In this document: one piece after another, positions 24,630 to 33,613 of the stretch
Layout: each line of letters opens with the position of its first letter
Position numbering within the stretch: position 1 is the stretch's first letter
DNA from: Clostridiales bacterium
Lineage (GTDB): Bacteria; Bacillota; Clostridia; Lachnospirales; WQUN01
DNA: 38,821 nt
NCBI GenBank assembly: GCA_031269465.1
Contig: JAISZB010000132.1
Location: 1-38,821 of the forward strand
Direction of reading: 5' to 3'
Program-made: the position numbers and the translations under genes
Notes under the pieces: model-generated
Seen by the model: only the letters and a program-made list of their open reading frames with translations
What the model was told of the DNA's origin: nothing
Database searches by the model: none

Positions 24630-26729
24630 TTATGCTCCAAGGACTTCAACTTGCCATAGCACGTTTTTATAGTCAAAGGTTGAGGTCGATTCAGGAATTG
24701 AACTCATTACAACGTTTTGAGTATTATACGCGATGACGTTCTTGCGCTGGTACAGAGGGTATTCGATTGCCTGATCCATGGCATAGTCAAGCATCTCAGA
24801 TACTAGTTTGCGCCTTGCCTCCAAGTCGATTTCAGAGCTTATGGCGTCAAGCAGATTATCCATTTTAGGATCATTGAAATTGTAGCGGTTCTGTCCGCCA
24901 GTTGAGCGGAACTGGGATGATTTGTCGCAGTCGGTGACCGAACCCCAGGCCATGACCCATGCGTCGGCAGTGCCGTCGTTCATCGCGCCTTGAAGTATGT
25001 TGAAGCCTACATCCTGAACTTGAAGCTCTCCGCCCAGAGCGGCGAGATCTTCCGCAGCTTGGATGAGCATGGCGTATGCGGGGTGATCGCCAGTGCCTTC
25101 GCTTCCTATATAGACATTTAGCACAAGCTGATTTCCGGACGAGTCAACGAGCTTTCCGGATGCGTCTTGCGTGTAGCCGGCGCTTGCGAAGTACTCGGCG
25201 GCCTTGTCGCGGCTGTATGGGTAATACTCCGTCGCGTCAAGAGGATATTCGGCTACAGTTGTAGTCATCGGGCGCTCTATCATGTGGGCCAGGCCGATTT
25301 CATCCCCGCCGTAGTAGCCTTCGATTGAAGGGCCGCGGTTCATGAGGCTCCACAGTCCGCGCCGCACATCCAGAGGCACGCGGGCGGTGTTCATGCCCAT
25401 ATACCCATATCCGGCGTTGTCAATCAAATCATAGGTTATTCCGAGGCTTTGCATTTCCTGGATGTTAGATACATTTCCGCTTGGGTTTGCAATGTCTATC
25501 GCTCCAGAGGCGAGAGAGGTCAAAATGTCTGCGGATGGAATGTATTGCCAGCGTACAGTTCCGGTTTTCGGCACCCCTTCATAATAGTTTACGTTTGCCG
25601 TGGCTGTAGCTATATTGTCGGAGAACCCAGCCCAAATGTAAGGCCCGGAGCCCAAGGGGATCATGTTGCTCAATATTCCTGAAGTATCGCCCTTTTCGTA
25701 GTCCCCGTAATAATGCTTGGGAATGAGGTTGCCTGAGCCTTGATTTACTGTTAAGCCTCTGTCGGAGTAGATTAAGATTTTGGTTGTGCGTACCGTGCAG
25801 GTGAGATCATCTATTTTCTTTATTCCTGTGATCTCCGGAACATCTACTCCGTCTTCGAGGTTTCCGGAAGCGTAATCGCCTTTGAGCTTTTCTACAAACC
25901 AAGTTTCGGTGTCGTAAGCGTCAATGTAATTAGTGTATTCTATCTCAGAAATGAGCTTGAACATTTGATCGGCGTTGGTTGCGTCAATTGCAGCCAGCTT
26001 TTCGCCGAATCCTTCGCTTTCGGCGTATTGGCTCCAAGTGCTTCCGTTTCCGACGTCTCCTGCGGGATCTCCCGTCCACCAGCCGTCAAGGCTGGTTCCT
26101 TCGGCGTATGTCAAGAAATCTTCAAAGCTGATGTTGGCTGAGCTGTACTTGGAGCTTCCTTCCTCTTCAATCCTTTGAATCTCCGCCTCATATCCGGGAT
26201 CGTCATAGAAGTAGTTCTCAACTCCTTCGATGAAAGAGTCGAGGAGAGAGCCTGGCTTGCCGGCGAAGCTTGGATCAGCCCGAACATAAAGACCATATAT
26301 GTAGTCGTCTATGGTGACGGGCGTTCCGTCTGAGAAGGTCATGCCTTCGTTTATCTTGATGGTATAGAGGACTGTCCCGTCCTGTTCTTCAGCCGTGATC
26401 GAGCCGGCCTTGGGAGAAAGCTCACCCCTTGCGTTCAGCTCGCAGATTGGCGAGAATATTCGGTCTATAACCTCGTGATCATATGCGCTTTCAACGATGA
26501 AAGGATTCCATTTTTCTTCGAATGCGGCTTCTATGCCTACTACTAGCACGCTGTCATTCGGGGTTTCTACCGTTGCGGGAAGGTTTTCTCCTGCAGGGCT
26601 TGTTGAGCCGCTGTCCGAAGCTTGCGGCGGATTGGTTGCAACTGCCGGCGGCTCGGAGACGCCGCATCCGGCTGAGGCGAAAAGCGTCGCAGCCGCCAGG
26701 ATTAAGGCAAGCAAACTTTTTGTTTTCAT
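24630..26729 (-). CDS. oppA: Oligopeptide-binding lipoprotein (ABC transporter substrate-binding, family 5)
   Basis: This 699-residue extracellular protein captures peptides for the importer. It starts with a lipoprotein signal, MKTKSLLALI through LFASAGC, with the lipobox Cys at 22. A Ser/Pro/Thr-rich linker follows, then the SBP_bac_5 fold: VGIEAAFEEKWNPFIVE, ITAEEQDGTVLYTIKINEGM with TFSDGTPVTIDDYIYG, and LGSGPYIWAGF. It is longer than typical OppA (about 540), mainly from an insert at about 160-260. AAGGAGG lies 8 bases before the ATG. A promoter candidate with a perfect TATAAT lies at 26844-26871. It is first in the opp operon. Confidence 0.9.
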   Translation of the reverse strand: MKTKSLLALILAAATLFASAGCGVSEPPAVATNPPQASDSGSTSPAGENLPATVETPNDSVLVVGIEAAFEEKWNPFIVESAYDHEVIDRIFSPICELNARGELSPKAGSITAEEQDGTVLYTIKINEGMTFSDGTPVTIDDYIYGLYVRADPSFAGKPGSLLDSFIEGVENYFYDDPGYEAEIQRIEEEGSSKYSSANISFEDFLTYAEGTSLDGWWTGDPAGDVGNGSTWSQYAESEGFGEKLAAIDATNADQMFKLISEIEYTNYIDAYDTETWFVEKLKGDYASGNLEDGVDVPEITGIKKIDDLTCTVRTTKILIYSDRGLTVNQGSGNLIPKHYYGDYEKGDTSGILSNMIPLGSGPYIWAGFSDNIATATANVNYYEGVPKTGTVRWQYIPSADILTSLASGAIDIANPSGNVSNIQEMQSLGITYDLIDNAGYGYMGMNTARVPLDVRRGLWSLMNRGPSIEGYYGGDEIGLAHMIERPMTTTVAEYPLDATEYYPYSRDKAAEYFASAGYTQDASGKLVDSSGNQLVLNVYIGSEGTGDHPAYAMLIQAAEDLAALGGELQVQDVGFNILQGAMNDGTADAWVMAWGSVTDCDKSSQFRSTGGQNRYNFNDPKMDNLLDAISSEIDLEARRKLVSEMLDYAMDQAIEYPLYQRKNVIAYNTQNVVMSSIPESTSTFDYKNVLWQVEVLGA

Positions 26730-26843
26730 TTTTATTCCTCCTTATATTTTATTTGGCTCTTTAGCGCCGATTGCTCTTTAATCAGACCTTGCATGAAGGT
26801 TTTGAGTTTTGAGCGCCCGTTAAACTGAAAAAGCCATAAACTA

Positions 26844-26871
26844 ATTATAGCCTCTTTCAGGAAATTTGCAA
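26844..26871 (-). promoter_or_regulatory. Sigma-A type promoter for the opp binding-protein gene
   Basis: On the minus strand, TTGCAA (26871-26866) is followed after 16 bases by TATAAT (26849-26844), which is perfect for a -10. The gene's start codon lies about 115 bases downstream. Confidence 0.6.
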
Positions 26872-26916
26872 TATTGTCATTAGCTCACTTGCATAAGCTC
26901 AACTTTTTTCTAATCT

Positions 26917-26993
26917 TGGAACTTTCTGTACAGCGAGCGCGAAATGACGATATCTGCATTTCGCACTTGAGAGTGAACAGTCTATGCTGATTT
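26917..26993 (-). repeat. Dispersed palindromic repeat, copy F (inverted)
   Basis: Read on the minus strand it contains AAGTGCGAAATGCAGATATC, then GTCATTTCGCGCTCGCTGTA, then CAGAAAGTTCCAAG. The inner arms are well preserved, while the outer GGAGCTTGA arms are degraded. Confidence 0.65.
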
Positions 26994-27356
26994 GCATATA
27001 AAAATGCCTATATTAGCTTGTTATACAGGTCTCAATGGATAATCATCCGCCAAAAAAGGAACATTTGATGAAAATAGGTATAGGTACATTTGACTGCAAT
27101 CGGCAAAGCGCATTGACTGCTAATCGATGCATTCTGATGTGCATGCGAGAACCCCAAGATTACTCTTATAAAGCTAAACAAATCTCCAAAATTGGTACTA
27201 GTCCATCATATGATATTGCCTCTAATATACTGATGGCATATGAAAATACAGGCTGGCGCATGATTATACAGCTTGAAATCCGACTGCCAATCCAGAATAG
27301 TCTTGCAAATAAGCATAGGAACATAGGAATTAATGCCATTCTGATTTTTATTAAGT

Positions 27357-27385
27357 TTGACTCTTGAGAATATTTGGTATACTAT
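27357..27385 (+). promoter_or_regulatory. Sigma-A type promoter for pepT
   Basis: TTGACT (27357-27362) is followed after 17 bases by TACTAT (27380-27385). An overlapping TATACT at 27378-27383 would give a spacing of 15. The pepT start codon lies about 75 bases downstream. Confidence 0.55.
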
Positions 27386-27460
27386 AGTAGGAATCGCATT
27401 ATTTTGATGTATGATGCAACAATTTAGATGCGAAATTCATTAGCTGAAAGGATGCTTGAA

Positions 27461-28696
27461 GTGCAAAATATCTTGCAAAGAGTAAAAGAGAGATTTATCA
27501 AATATGTTAAATATGATACCCAGTCTAAGATGGATATGCCTGAATGCCCTTCAACGCAAGGACAGCTAGATTTCGCAAAGGCGCTTGCCGAAGAGTGCAG
27601 GCGCATCGGCCTTGAGGAGGTCAAGCTCAACGACATGGCTTACATCACTGCGTCTATTCCTTCAACTGTCTCGGCGGACGCTCCTGTGGTCGGATTTATA
27701 GCGCATCTGGATACTTCCCCTGATTCATCAGGAAAAAATGTCAATCCCACAGTTCATATGAACTATGGAGGGGGATCCATAGAGCTAAAGCCCGGCATGC
27801 TCCTATCTCCAAGCGAGTTTCCCGAATTGTCGGGATACCTCGGGCAAGACATTGTAACGACAGACGGCACGACCCTTCTAGGCGCCGATGACAAGGCGGG
27901 CATTGCAGAGATTATGACTGCGGCCGAATATCTGATCCAAAACCCCGAGGTTGAGCATGGGAAAATAATGATAGGATTCACCCCTGACGAAGAAGTCGGG
28001 CGCGGAGGAATATACTTCAATGTTGAAGAATTCGGGGCGAATTTCGCCTATACTTTGGACGGAGGGGAGATAGGCGAGCTGGAGGCTGAAAACTTCAATG
28101 CCGCCAGGGCGACATTCAAAATAACAGGAAAGAGCGTGCATACGGGATCCGCAAAGGGCATTATGAAAAACGCCGCTCTCATTGCGGTTGAATTGGCCCA
28201 AGAAATGCCGTATAATGAGACGCCGGCATTGACCGAAGGCTATGATGGCTTCTTTCATCTGGTGAGCATCGAAGGGATCGTGGAAAGCGCGAAGCTGGTA
28301 TACCTTATAAGGGATTTCGATGTGGAGGGCTTCAGGGCCAGAAAGGAATCCATGACCGAGCTTGCCGAAAGCATCGGCCGGAAGTATGGCCATGAAAGCA
28401 TATCCCTTGAGATGCATGACGAGTACTACAACATGGCTGATTCTCTAAAAGGCCATGAACTTGTGATTGACTTGGCGTGCAGGGCTATGGACGACGCGGG
28501 GGTAAAGCCCAAGAGAAAAGCCATAAGGGGAGGAACAGACGGAGCAATGCTCTCCCAAAAGGGGCTTGCCTGCCCGAATCTATTCACTGGGGGCCATAAT
28601 TTTCATGGACCGTATGAGTACATCCCGCTTCAGTCCATGGAGAAGGCGGTTGAGGTCATCATCAATATCTGCAAGGGCGCAGCGCGAGTAAATTGA
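27461..28696 (+). CDS. pepT: Peptidase T (tripeptide aminopeptidase, M20B)
   Basis: Cytoplasmic two-zinc aminopeptidase that removes the N-terminal residue of tripeptides. It has 411 residues from GTG 27461. Metal ligands and catalytic residues fit the family: H82 and D84 in IAHLDTSPD, D143 in GADDKAGIAEI, E177/E178 in TPDEEVGRGG, D200 in YTLDGGE and H379 in TGGHNFHG. The dimerisation domain occupies about 200-310. I chose GTG 27461 because GAAAGGA stands 8-9 bases upstream and the N-terminus (QNILQRVKERFIKYVKYDTQ) then aligns with known PepT. ATG 27428 would add 11 residues without a ribosome binding site. With the nearby opp genes it would complete a peptide uptake-and-use pathway. Confidence 0.93.
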   Translation: MQNILQRVKERFIKYVKYDTQSKMDMPECPSTQGQLDFAKALAEECRRIGLEEVKLNDMAYITASIPSTVSADAPVVGFIAHLDTSPDSSGKNVNPTVHMNYGGGSIELKPGMLLSPSEFPELSGYLGQDIVTTDGTTLLGADDKAGIAEIMTAAEYLIQNPEVEHGKIMIGFTPDEEVGRGGIYFNVEEFGANFAYTLDGGEIGELEAENFNAARATFKITGKSVHTGSAKGIMKNAALIAVELAQEMPYNETPALTEGYDGFFHLVSIEGIVESAKLVYLIRDFDVEGFRARKESMTELAESIGRKYGHESISLEMHDEYYNMADSLKGHELVIDLACRAMDDAGVKPKRKAIRGGTDGAMLSQKGLACPNLFTGGHNFHGPYEYIPLQSMEKAVEVIINICKGAARVN

Positions 28697-29016
28697 CAAG
28701 GATCCGTTTATAAAGGGTCGGCTAAAGTCAAGGGCTTGTTTGAATGCGGATTTATTAAGAGCCATTAAAGTCTGTTCAGCAAGCGGCTCTGATATTCCTT
28801 AAGCGCTAGGGAATCAAGAATATACCGCCTTTCATCATATGTTCCTTTTTCGGAGCTTGACTGTCCATTGAGTGGTGCGATTGATATCGGCATTTTGCAC
28901 TCGCTGTATAATCAAGCTCCCAAAAAGGCAATTTTATATGAAAAGCAGTATATCTATAGACGGCCTTGTCTTGAGCGCTTGCCGATGAATTGGCGCAACG
29001 CCCCGCAGGCAAGTCA
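28697..29016 (+). other. Gap between pepT and tyrS
   Basis: It is largely occupied by repeat copy G (28821-28952). I looked for a T-box leader before tyrS (AGGGTGG-type antiterminator core) and saw none. No gene is present. Confidence 0.5.
28821..28952. repeat. Dispersed palindromic repeat, copy G (most complete, 132 bases)
   Basis: The whole element is a long imperfect palindrome. Left end TATACCGCCTTTCATCATAT pairs with right end ATATGAAAAGCAGTATA. CCTTTTTCGGAGCTTGA pairs with TCAAGCTCCCAAAAAGG. The centre is GTGGTGCGATTGATATCGGC followed by ATTTTGCACTC. Terminal inverted repeats, intergenic placement, no coding capacity and many copies fit a MITE-like element. Confidence 0.8.
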
Positions 29017-30279
29017 ATGAGGAAAAAAACGGTTACACGGGAGGAGAAATTGTTGGGCGCATTCGAAACGCTTAAAGAGCGGGGATTCGTAGAGCAGACT
29101 ACAAATGAGGAATCTGTCCGGAAGCTCCTTAATGAGGAGAAGATTACTTTCTACTGCGGTTTCGACCCGACTGCCGACAGCCTTACAGCCGGGCACTTCG
29201 TGCCTATAATGGCCATGGCGCACTTGCAGAGGGCGGGGCATAGGCCGATAATCCTAGTGGGCGGGGGCACCGGAATGGTGGGGGATCCTACCGACAAGAC
29301 GCAAATGCGCAGAATCATGACTCGCGAGGAAATAAGCGATAACTGCAACTGCTTTAAGAGGCAGCTTTCCAAGTTTCTGGATTTTAGCGGCGGCAGGGCG
29401 TTGATGGTGGATAACAGCGACTGGCTTTTGGAGCTTAAGTACGTTGAATTCATCAGGGAGTATGGAGTTCATTTCTCCGTAAACAAAATGCTTTCGGCTG
29501 AATCGTATAAAGCTCGGCTTGAGTCAGGCCTGACATTCTTTGAGTTCAACTACATGCTGATGCAGGCTTATGACTACCTTGAGCTTTTCAGGAGGTACAA
29601 CTGCAAGCTGCAGACCGGAGGAAACGATCAGTGGTCAAATATACTCGCAGGCGCGGATCTGATTCGGAGGGTTCATGGCGCTGAGGCGGAATGCTTGACA
29701 TATCCTCTCATAACCACTTCAGATGGCAAGAAGATGGGAAAATCTCAAAAGGGCGCTATCTGGCTGGATGCGAATAAAACAAGCCCTTATGAATTCTACC
29801 AATACTGGAGAAACACAACTGACCTGGATGTCGTGAAGTACCTGAAGATCCTTACATTTGTGCCCGTTGAGGAGATAAGCGAGCTATCTAAGCTTCAAGG
29901 CAGCGATTTAAACAAAGCGAAGGAAATCCTGGCCTTTGAGCTGACTAAGACCATTCACGGCGAAGAGGAAGCCTTAAAAGCTCAAAGCGCCGCGAAAGCC
30001 CTATTTGGATCGGGAGAGCTTGAAGGCTCGGTACCTGAGACTATGATAAGAGAAGATGAAATGAATCAAGGGATGAACATTGTGCTTTTGATGGAAAGAG
30101 CGGGGCTTCTTAAGAGCCGGAGCGAAGGCAGGACCCTCATTTCTCAGGGCGCGGTAAAAGTGAATGGAGAAAAAGAAACAGACATAAATAGAGTCATATC
30201 TCTTTCTGACTTTTCTGATGGAACTCTGATGATTCAAAAAGGCAAGAAGATTTACCATGCCATTCGCATGCAGAGATAG
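29017..30279 (+). CDS. tyrS: Tyrosyl-tRNA synthetase
   Basis: Cytoplasmic class I synthetase charging tRNA-Tyr. From ATG 29017 the protein has 420 residues. The HIGH-like motif reads TAGH (about 57-60) in GFDPTADSLTAGHFVP. LVGGGTGMVGDPTDK, the tyrosine-binding QAYDYLELF, GGNDQWSNILAG and the KMSKS-like KMGKS (239-243) follow. The C-terminal S4 RNA-binding domain carries GRTLISQGAVKVNGEKET. The start is uncertain: GGGAGGAG at 29039-29046 lies ideally before TTG 29053, and that start would remove 12 residues and match other TyrS N-termini. ATG 29017 has only a weak site, and the frame stays open to TTG 28990. Confidence 0.95.
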   Translation: MRKKTVTREEKLLGAFETLKERGFVEQTTNEESVRKLLNEEKITFYCGFDPTADSLTAGHFVPIMAMAHLQRAGHRPIILVGGGTGMVGDPTDKTQMRRIMTREEISDNCNCFKRQLSKFLDFSGGRALMVDNSDWLLELKYVEFIREYGVHFSVNKMLSAESYKARLESGLTFFEFNYMLMQAYDYLELFRRYNCKLQTGGNDQWSNILAGADLIRRVHGAEAECLTYPLITTSDGKKMGKSQKGAIWLDANKTSPYEFYQYWRNTTDLDVVKYLKILTFVPVEEISELSKLQGSDLNKAKEILAFELTKTIHGEEEALKAQSAAKALFGSGELEGSVPETMIREDEMNQGMNIVLLMERAGLLKSRSEGRTLISQGAVKVNGEKETDINRVISLSDFSDGTLMIQKGKKIYHAIRMQR

Positions 30280-30611
30280 AAAATCCATGCTGCAGGGGAG
30301 TTAAGCATTGCCGGTAAAAGCTTGCGCATTGTCGCAGAGGAGGCCGCCGCTTAAGATGAAGCGCCTGCGTTCTATCAAGAAGAATGTCATGCAGATTCAA
30401 TGCGCCGCCTAAAGAAGGGGCTTGCTTCCCAGCAATGTTGGTTGAATAAAGAGAAAAACACTCCATAGCCAGCGTCGGTGAGCTGAGAAAATATTAATGC
30501 GAAAGTCGGCATGGCAATTATGCTATGCCGGTTTTCACTATATTTTGGTTGATTTGGGCTTCCTCAATTGCCTTTCTGGAATCAAAAGCATTGATAAATC
30601 TCTAAGAGATT

Positions 30612-30740
30612 TAGGCTTCCTGCACATTGCCGCCGGCTCTGAACCCTTATTAGCACGGAAGTTTTCGGTAAACTCCCGCAGTATGGCCGCGTCAATCTCG
30701 TTCAGCCGGCATGCTTTCTTCGCTGTGGCAATGAAGCCTT
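30612..30740 (-). pseudogene. Possible serine recombinase C-terminal remnant
   Basis: The minus strand reads FIATAKKACRLNEIDAAILR and then EFTENFRANKGSE. This resembles the tail of clostridial serine recombinases, where a Lys-Lys-Tyr stretch leads to LTPEILREFIEKI-like helices. It is only about 40 codons, without start or catalytic domain. The identification is from memory of the pattern and weak. Confidence 0.3.
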
Positions 30741-30838
30741 GACATTGGAGTTACTAAATCCTGTTGCTTGACTTCCTATCGCGAGATTTTGGGCATTGGC
30801 CTTAAATTGGGCGAGAATCGGCGGATTTGAAGGATTCA

Positions 30839-31094
30839 GTCGTGACGGTTCTCACGGACGGAAGATATGTAGGCGTTGATTTCGCCGCTGAGCGGAGTTC
30901 TTGGCAGGCGCTGGGGTTTAAGCCGATAAAGGGCCTGAATTAAGAAACTTGTCGCAGTTACGAAGCGCTGGGTAAAAAGAACTTCGCTTGGATGGATAAA
31001 TGCCGAAGGATGTTGAAAAACGCGAAAGGAAGCTGCACAAGCCGTGCAGATGATCAAGCATGTTTTTATTAGGATTTTGGAGAGGTTTTATCAC
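30839..31094 (+). pseudogene. IS5-family transposase relic (C-terminal part)
   Basis: Pieces in different frames line up with the end of an IS5-type DDE transposase. VVTVLTDGRYVGVDFAAE matches the second catalytic Asp region (VLADGGYxG). KLVAVTKRWV matches the conserved PKRWVVER. FAWMDKCRRMLKNA matches FAWLxxxRRLxKNxE, and QMIKHVFIRILERF matches the closing helix. At least two frameshifts separate them. The Glu-containing WVVERS segment is damaged, and no terminal inverted repeats were found, so it is a dead fragment. Confidence 0.55.
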
Positions 31095-31938
31095 TTATAT
31101 CGACAGGTATGCATCCGATTCGACGCAGACCTGATCGGCAACTTCAGGTGCCGATATATTATAAAGAACAACAACATATTTTCTATAAATTTCCGGTTTT
31201 CCCTTTAGGAAGATAAAAAGCTTTATTAGTGGATGAAGAGCGGCAATTTCTGTTTACGCCCTTGCATTTTTGGCATTTCGCGTTGCCCGGCCCGATATTC
31301 AAGGCTGATCCGGGATATTCAGACAAAAGTTTATTGAGCGGATCTACGGTTGAAGCTGCATTTATGCAGGAGCCGCCGCCTGCTGCGGATATGGCCTTCA
31401 CTGCGAAATTCAAGGCTCCAGCGCATCATGCCGCATCCTTCCTTGAGGTTTCGGTGAAAGTCCTCTTACCCGGCCAGGCATAGGCAGGATGAAATGCGGG
31501 GCGCCAGCAAAAAACAAGCGCTCCTCCCCTTTTTTCGCCGCATCGGTGGGGCTGGGCTGAATTCAAGAATTCCCCTTGCACCCGAGGGTATGTCTTGGAC
31601 GGAAAGCTTCCGGCTTTAAGCCTTTCCGCGCCGTTTGCCTTCAAAAATCTATAAGCTGAGGGAATTGAAGCTATTGCGCAGCTTCCCTGAGAGTTCTTGG
31701 CGGATTCGCGTCGAAATACGCAATCAATCCCGCCTGACGCCATCAAGCATTGACTTTTTCACAACCTTATCCTTTCGAGATCTAAAAAAAATAGGTGATT
31801 TCCACTTTTTTTGCATTTTTTTGCAGATATTATTGCAGACCCCCAGCCGCCTGATTGTCTCATTTCTGCATTACAATGATCAATACCATGATAAAAAGCG
31901 ATTTTCAGGCATTTTAGCGATGAGGCGTTAAAGAATAG

Positions 31939-31944
31939 TATAAT
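31939..31944 (+). promoter_or_regulatory. Possible -10 element for the pyruvyl transferase cluster
   Basis: TATAAT lies 30 bases before the start codon, preceded by AT-rich sequence. I see no good -35 at 16-18 bases, so this is only a candidate. Confidence 0.3.
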
Positions 31945-31974
31945 GAATTCGTGGCTTAAAGGAGGGAGCACTCT

Positions 31975-33120
31975 ATGAAATATGGAGTTTTGTACTTCAA
32001 GAATACTTGGAACATCGGCGACGACATATGGGCATACGCTCAGTCAAGATTTTATCCACGCATCGATTATACGATAGACAATACAAGTGTATATAAATTT
32101 AAGTCCGCAGATGACGAACCTGTTGCAGTTATAATGTCGGCATATGTTACACCATATAATTATGAGTATACTTTCTGTGTTCCCCCAAATATCATACCCT
32201 ATTTTGTCGGTTCTGCTTTCGGGCCAACATTATTTGAGTTTTTGGAAAAAAATTTTATTTACGACTATCTTAAAAATCACACCCCTCTTGGCGTACGTTC
32301 CGAAAAGCTTGCTGAAAAATTCAGGGATATGGGCATCGATGCCTATTTTAGCGGTTGCATCACATTGACACTCCCCGAGTTTCCAAAACAGAAACAAGAA
32401 AAGGAATACATTTGCCTTGTTGACGTACCTGATTATGTGGTGGATTGTGTCAAGGCAACGGTCGGCGACAAATACGACCTCAAAGTGATGACGCATATTA
32501 CACCCAAGCTCGATGGGCAAACTCTCGCATATGACCGTAGCTTTGAAACAGATTATTCCGAAAGCATATCCTTCAAGGAACGTTGTAATTTAAGTATTGA
32601 GCACCGTTTTGAGATAGCCGAAAAGCTTATTCGGACATATGCGGACGCCCATTGTGTGATAACAAGCCGGCTTCACGCCGCATTGCCTTCCCTTGCGCAG
32701 AAAACCCCCGTGCTCCTGACTTTGCCGAAGGACAGGAGCGGGATTGTAGATATGGATGTGCGATTCTCTGGTTACTATAACCTGTTGCATCATTGCCATT
32801 ACGATGATTTCCTAAATGGCGGCGTTGACTATGACTTCGAAAATCCTCCGAAAAACACCGTTGATTATTTGATTTTGCGGAAGCGAATAACATCAATGTG
32901 CAATGAATTTATAAAAAACTGCGAGAACGGAAATATTATAAGCAAATCTCCTGCAACGGATCAACAGCGCAAAGACCGGTTGATTGAAGTGTTGCAGGAA
33001 AAAGTATATCAATTGAAATGTGTTGTAGACGCAAAAAACCGAATCATTTCCCAAAAAGACAATACCATTGCAGAACTCCAAAAGCGCATTATGGCCATCA
33101 TTCCCACTGAAGGAAACTAA
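31975..33120 (+). CDS. Polysaccharide pyruvyl transferase family protein
   Basis: This 381-residue protein is of the PS_pyruv_trans family, related to CsaB. Family members add ketal pyruvate to cell-surface sugars or act as related glycan transferases. The opening MKYGVLYFKNTWNIGDDIWA matches the family, which starts with a strand and then a xxNxGDx turn. The second half has GVRSEKLAEKFRDMGIDAYF and, at about 229-240, ITSRLHAALPSL, the most conserved family motif. The last 50 residues (KDRLIEVLQEKVYQLKCVVD and beyond) are predicted coiled coil, an unusual addition. AAGGAGGGAG stands before the ATG. It is first of three closely spaced genes and has lower G+C than the housekeeping genes, suggesting acquisition. 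Confidence 0.82.
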   Translation: MKYGVLYFKNTWNIGDDIWAYAQSRFYPRIDYTIDNTSVYKFKSADDEPVAVIMSAYVTPYNYEYTFCVPPNIIPYFVGSAFGPTLFEFLEKNFIYDYLKNHTPLGVRSEKLAEKFRDMGIDAYFSGCITLTLPEFPKQKQEKEYICLVDVPDYVVDCVKATVGDKYDLKVMTHITPKLDGQTLAYDRSFETDYSESISFKERCNLSIEHRFEIAEKLIRTYADAHCVITSRLHAALPSLAQKTPVLLTLPKDRSGIVDMDVRFSGYYNLLHHCHYDDFLNGGVDYDFENPPKNTVDYLILRKRITSMCNEFIKNCENGNIISKSPATDQQRKDRLIEVLQEKVYQLKCVVDAKNRIISQKDNTIAELQKRIMAIIPTEGN

Positions 33121-33603
33121 TGGTCATTTATTGAGCACTTCAATCCCCAGTGGACCGAGCGTTCAAAGATTATGTCGAAGTATATATTGTGTGACTGCAG
33201 CTCTCTTTTGGATTTGGGTTGCGGGGAAATGCACATAAGGAAATACATTAGGCCTAATGTGAAATATTTTGGCTGTGATTATAAAAAACGAGATAACGAC
33301 ACGATAATTTGCGATTTGGCGAGAGGCGAATTCCCCGACATAACGGTTGATACTATCTTTATTGCCGGAGTGCTTGAATACCTTGCCAACTGGAAGGACG
33401 TGCTAAGGAACTGCAGGGAACATTGCATACAGCTAATTATGAGCTACTCTACTGTTGATTTGGCGCCTGTGCGAAGCCCCGTATGGGTAAACATCATTTC
33501 AGACAGCGAAATAAAAGAGTATGTTGCATCACTCGGGTTCAGACTTATAAATGCTGAAATGCCAAATGAAAATAGTATGGCATATAATTTCATCAAAGAA
33601 TGA
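33120..33603 (+). CDS. Small SAM-dependent methyltransferase, probably with a frameshifted start
   Basis: The readable protein from ATG 33172 has 143 residues with the AdoMet motif LDLGCGE at 13-19, an acidic end of the second strand (FGCDYKKRD) and VDTIFIAGVLEYL. It is therefore a class I methyltransferase, short for the type. Homology-like sequence continues upstream of 33172 in the same frame as WSFIEHFNPQWTERSKI, back to the stop of the previous gene. A good site (GAAGGA) precedes ATG 33120, which overlaps that stop as TAATG but is one base out of frame. The simplest reading is that the gene began at 33120 and lost or gained one base within about 33121-33133. If so, translation now starts at 33172 or the gene is inactive. 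The substrate is unknown; the neighbours suggest glycan or small-molecule decoration. Confidence 0.65.
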
Positions 33604-33613
33604 GAGGTTGGCT

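Larger units (their letters stand above)
26730..27356. other. Intergenic region between divergent opp and pepT promoters
   Basis: It contains the opp promoter candidate and palindromic repeat copy F in inverted orientation. A right-arm fragment lies at 27048-27085 (CAAAAAAGGAACATTTGATG). An open frame at 27035-27367 starts inside this repeat arm and shows no family resemblance, so I do not call it a gene. Confidence 0.5.
30280..31938. other. Long stretch of gene relics downstream of tyrS
   Basis: No intact gene was found. It contains a possible serine-recombinase tail on the minus strand (30612-30740) and an IS5-like transposase relic on the plus strand (30839-31094). The part 31100-31900 has open frames up to 106 codons on both strands without ribosome binding sites or recognisable similarity. 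No clear tyrS terminator was seen. Confidence 0.5.

Noticed and set aside
27035..27367. 110-codon open frame before pepT
   Set aside because: It begins in an arm of the dispersed repeat and overlaps the pepT promoter region, and its translation is not protein-like.
28697..29016. T-box riboswitch before tyrS
   Set aside because: No T-box core sequence or antiterminator pairing was seen; most of the gap is a palindromic repeat.
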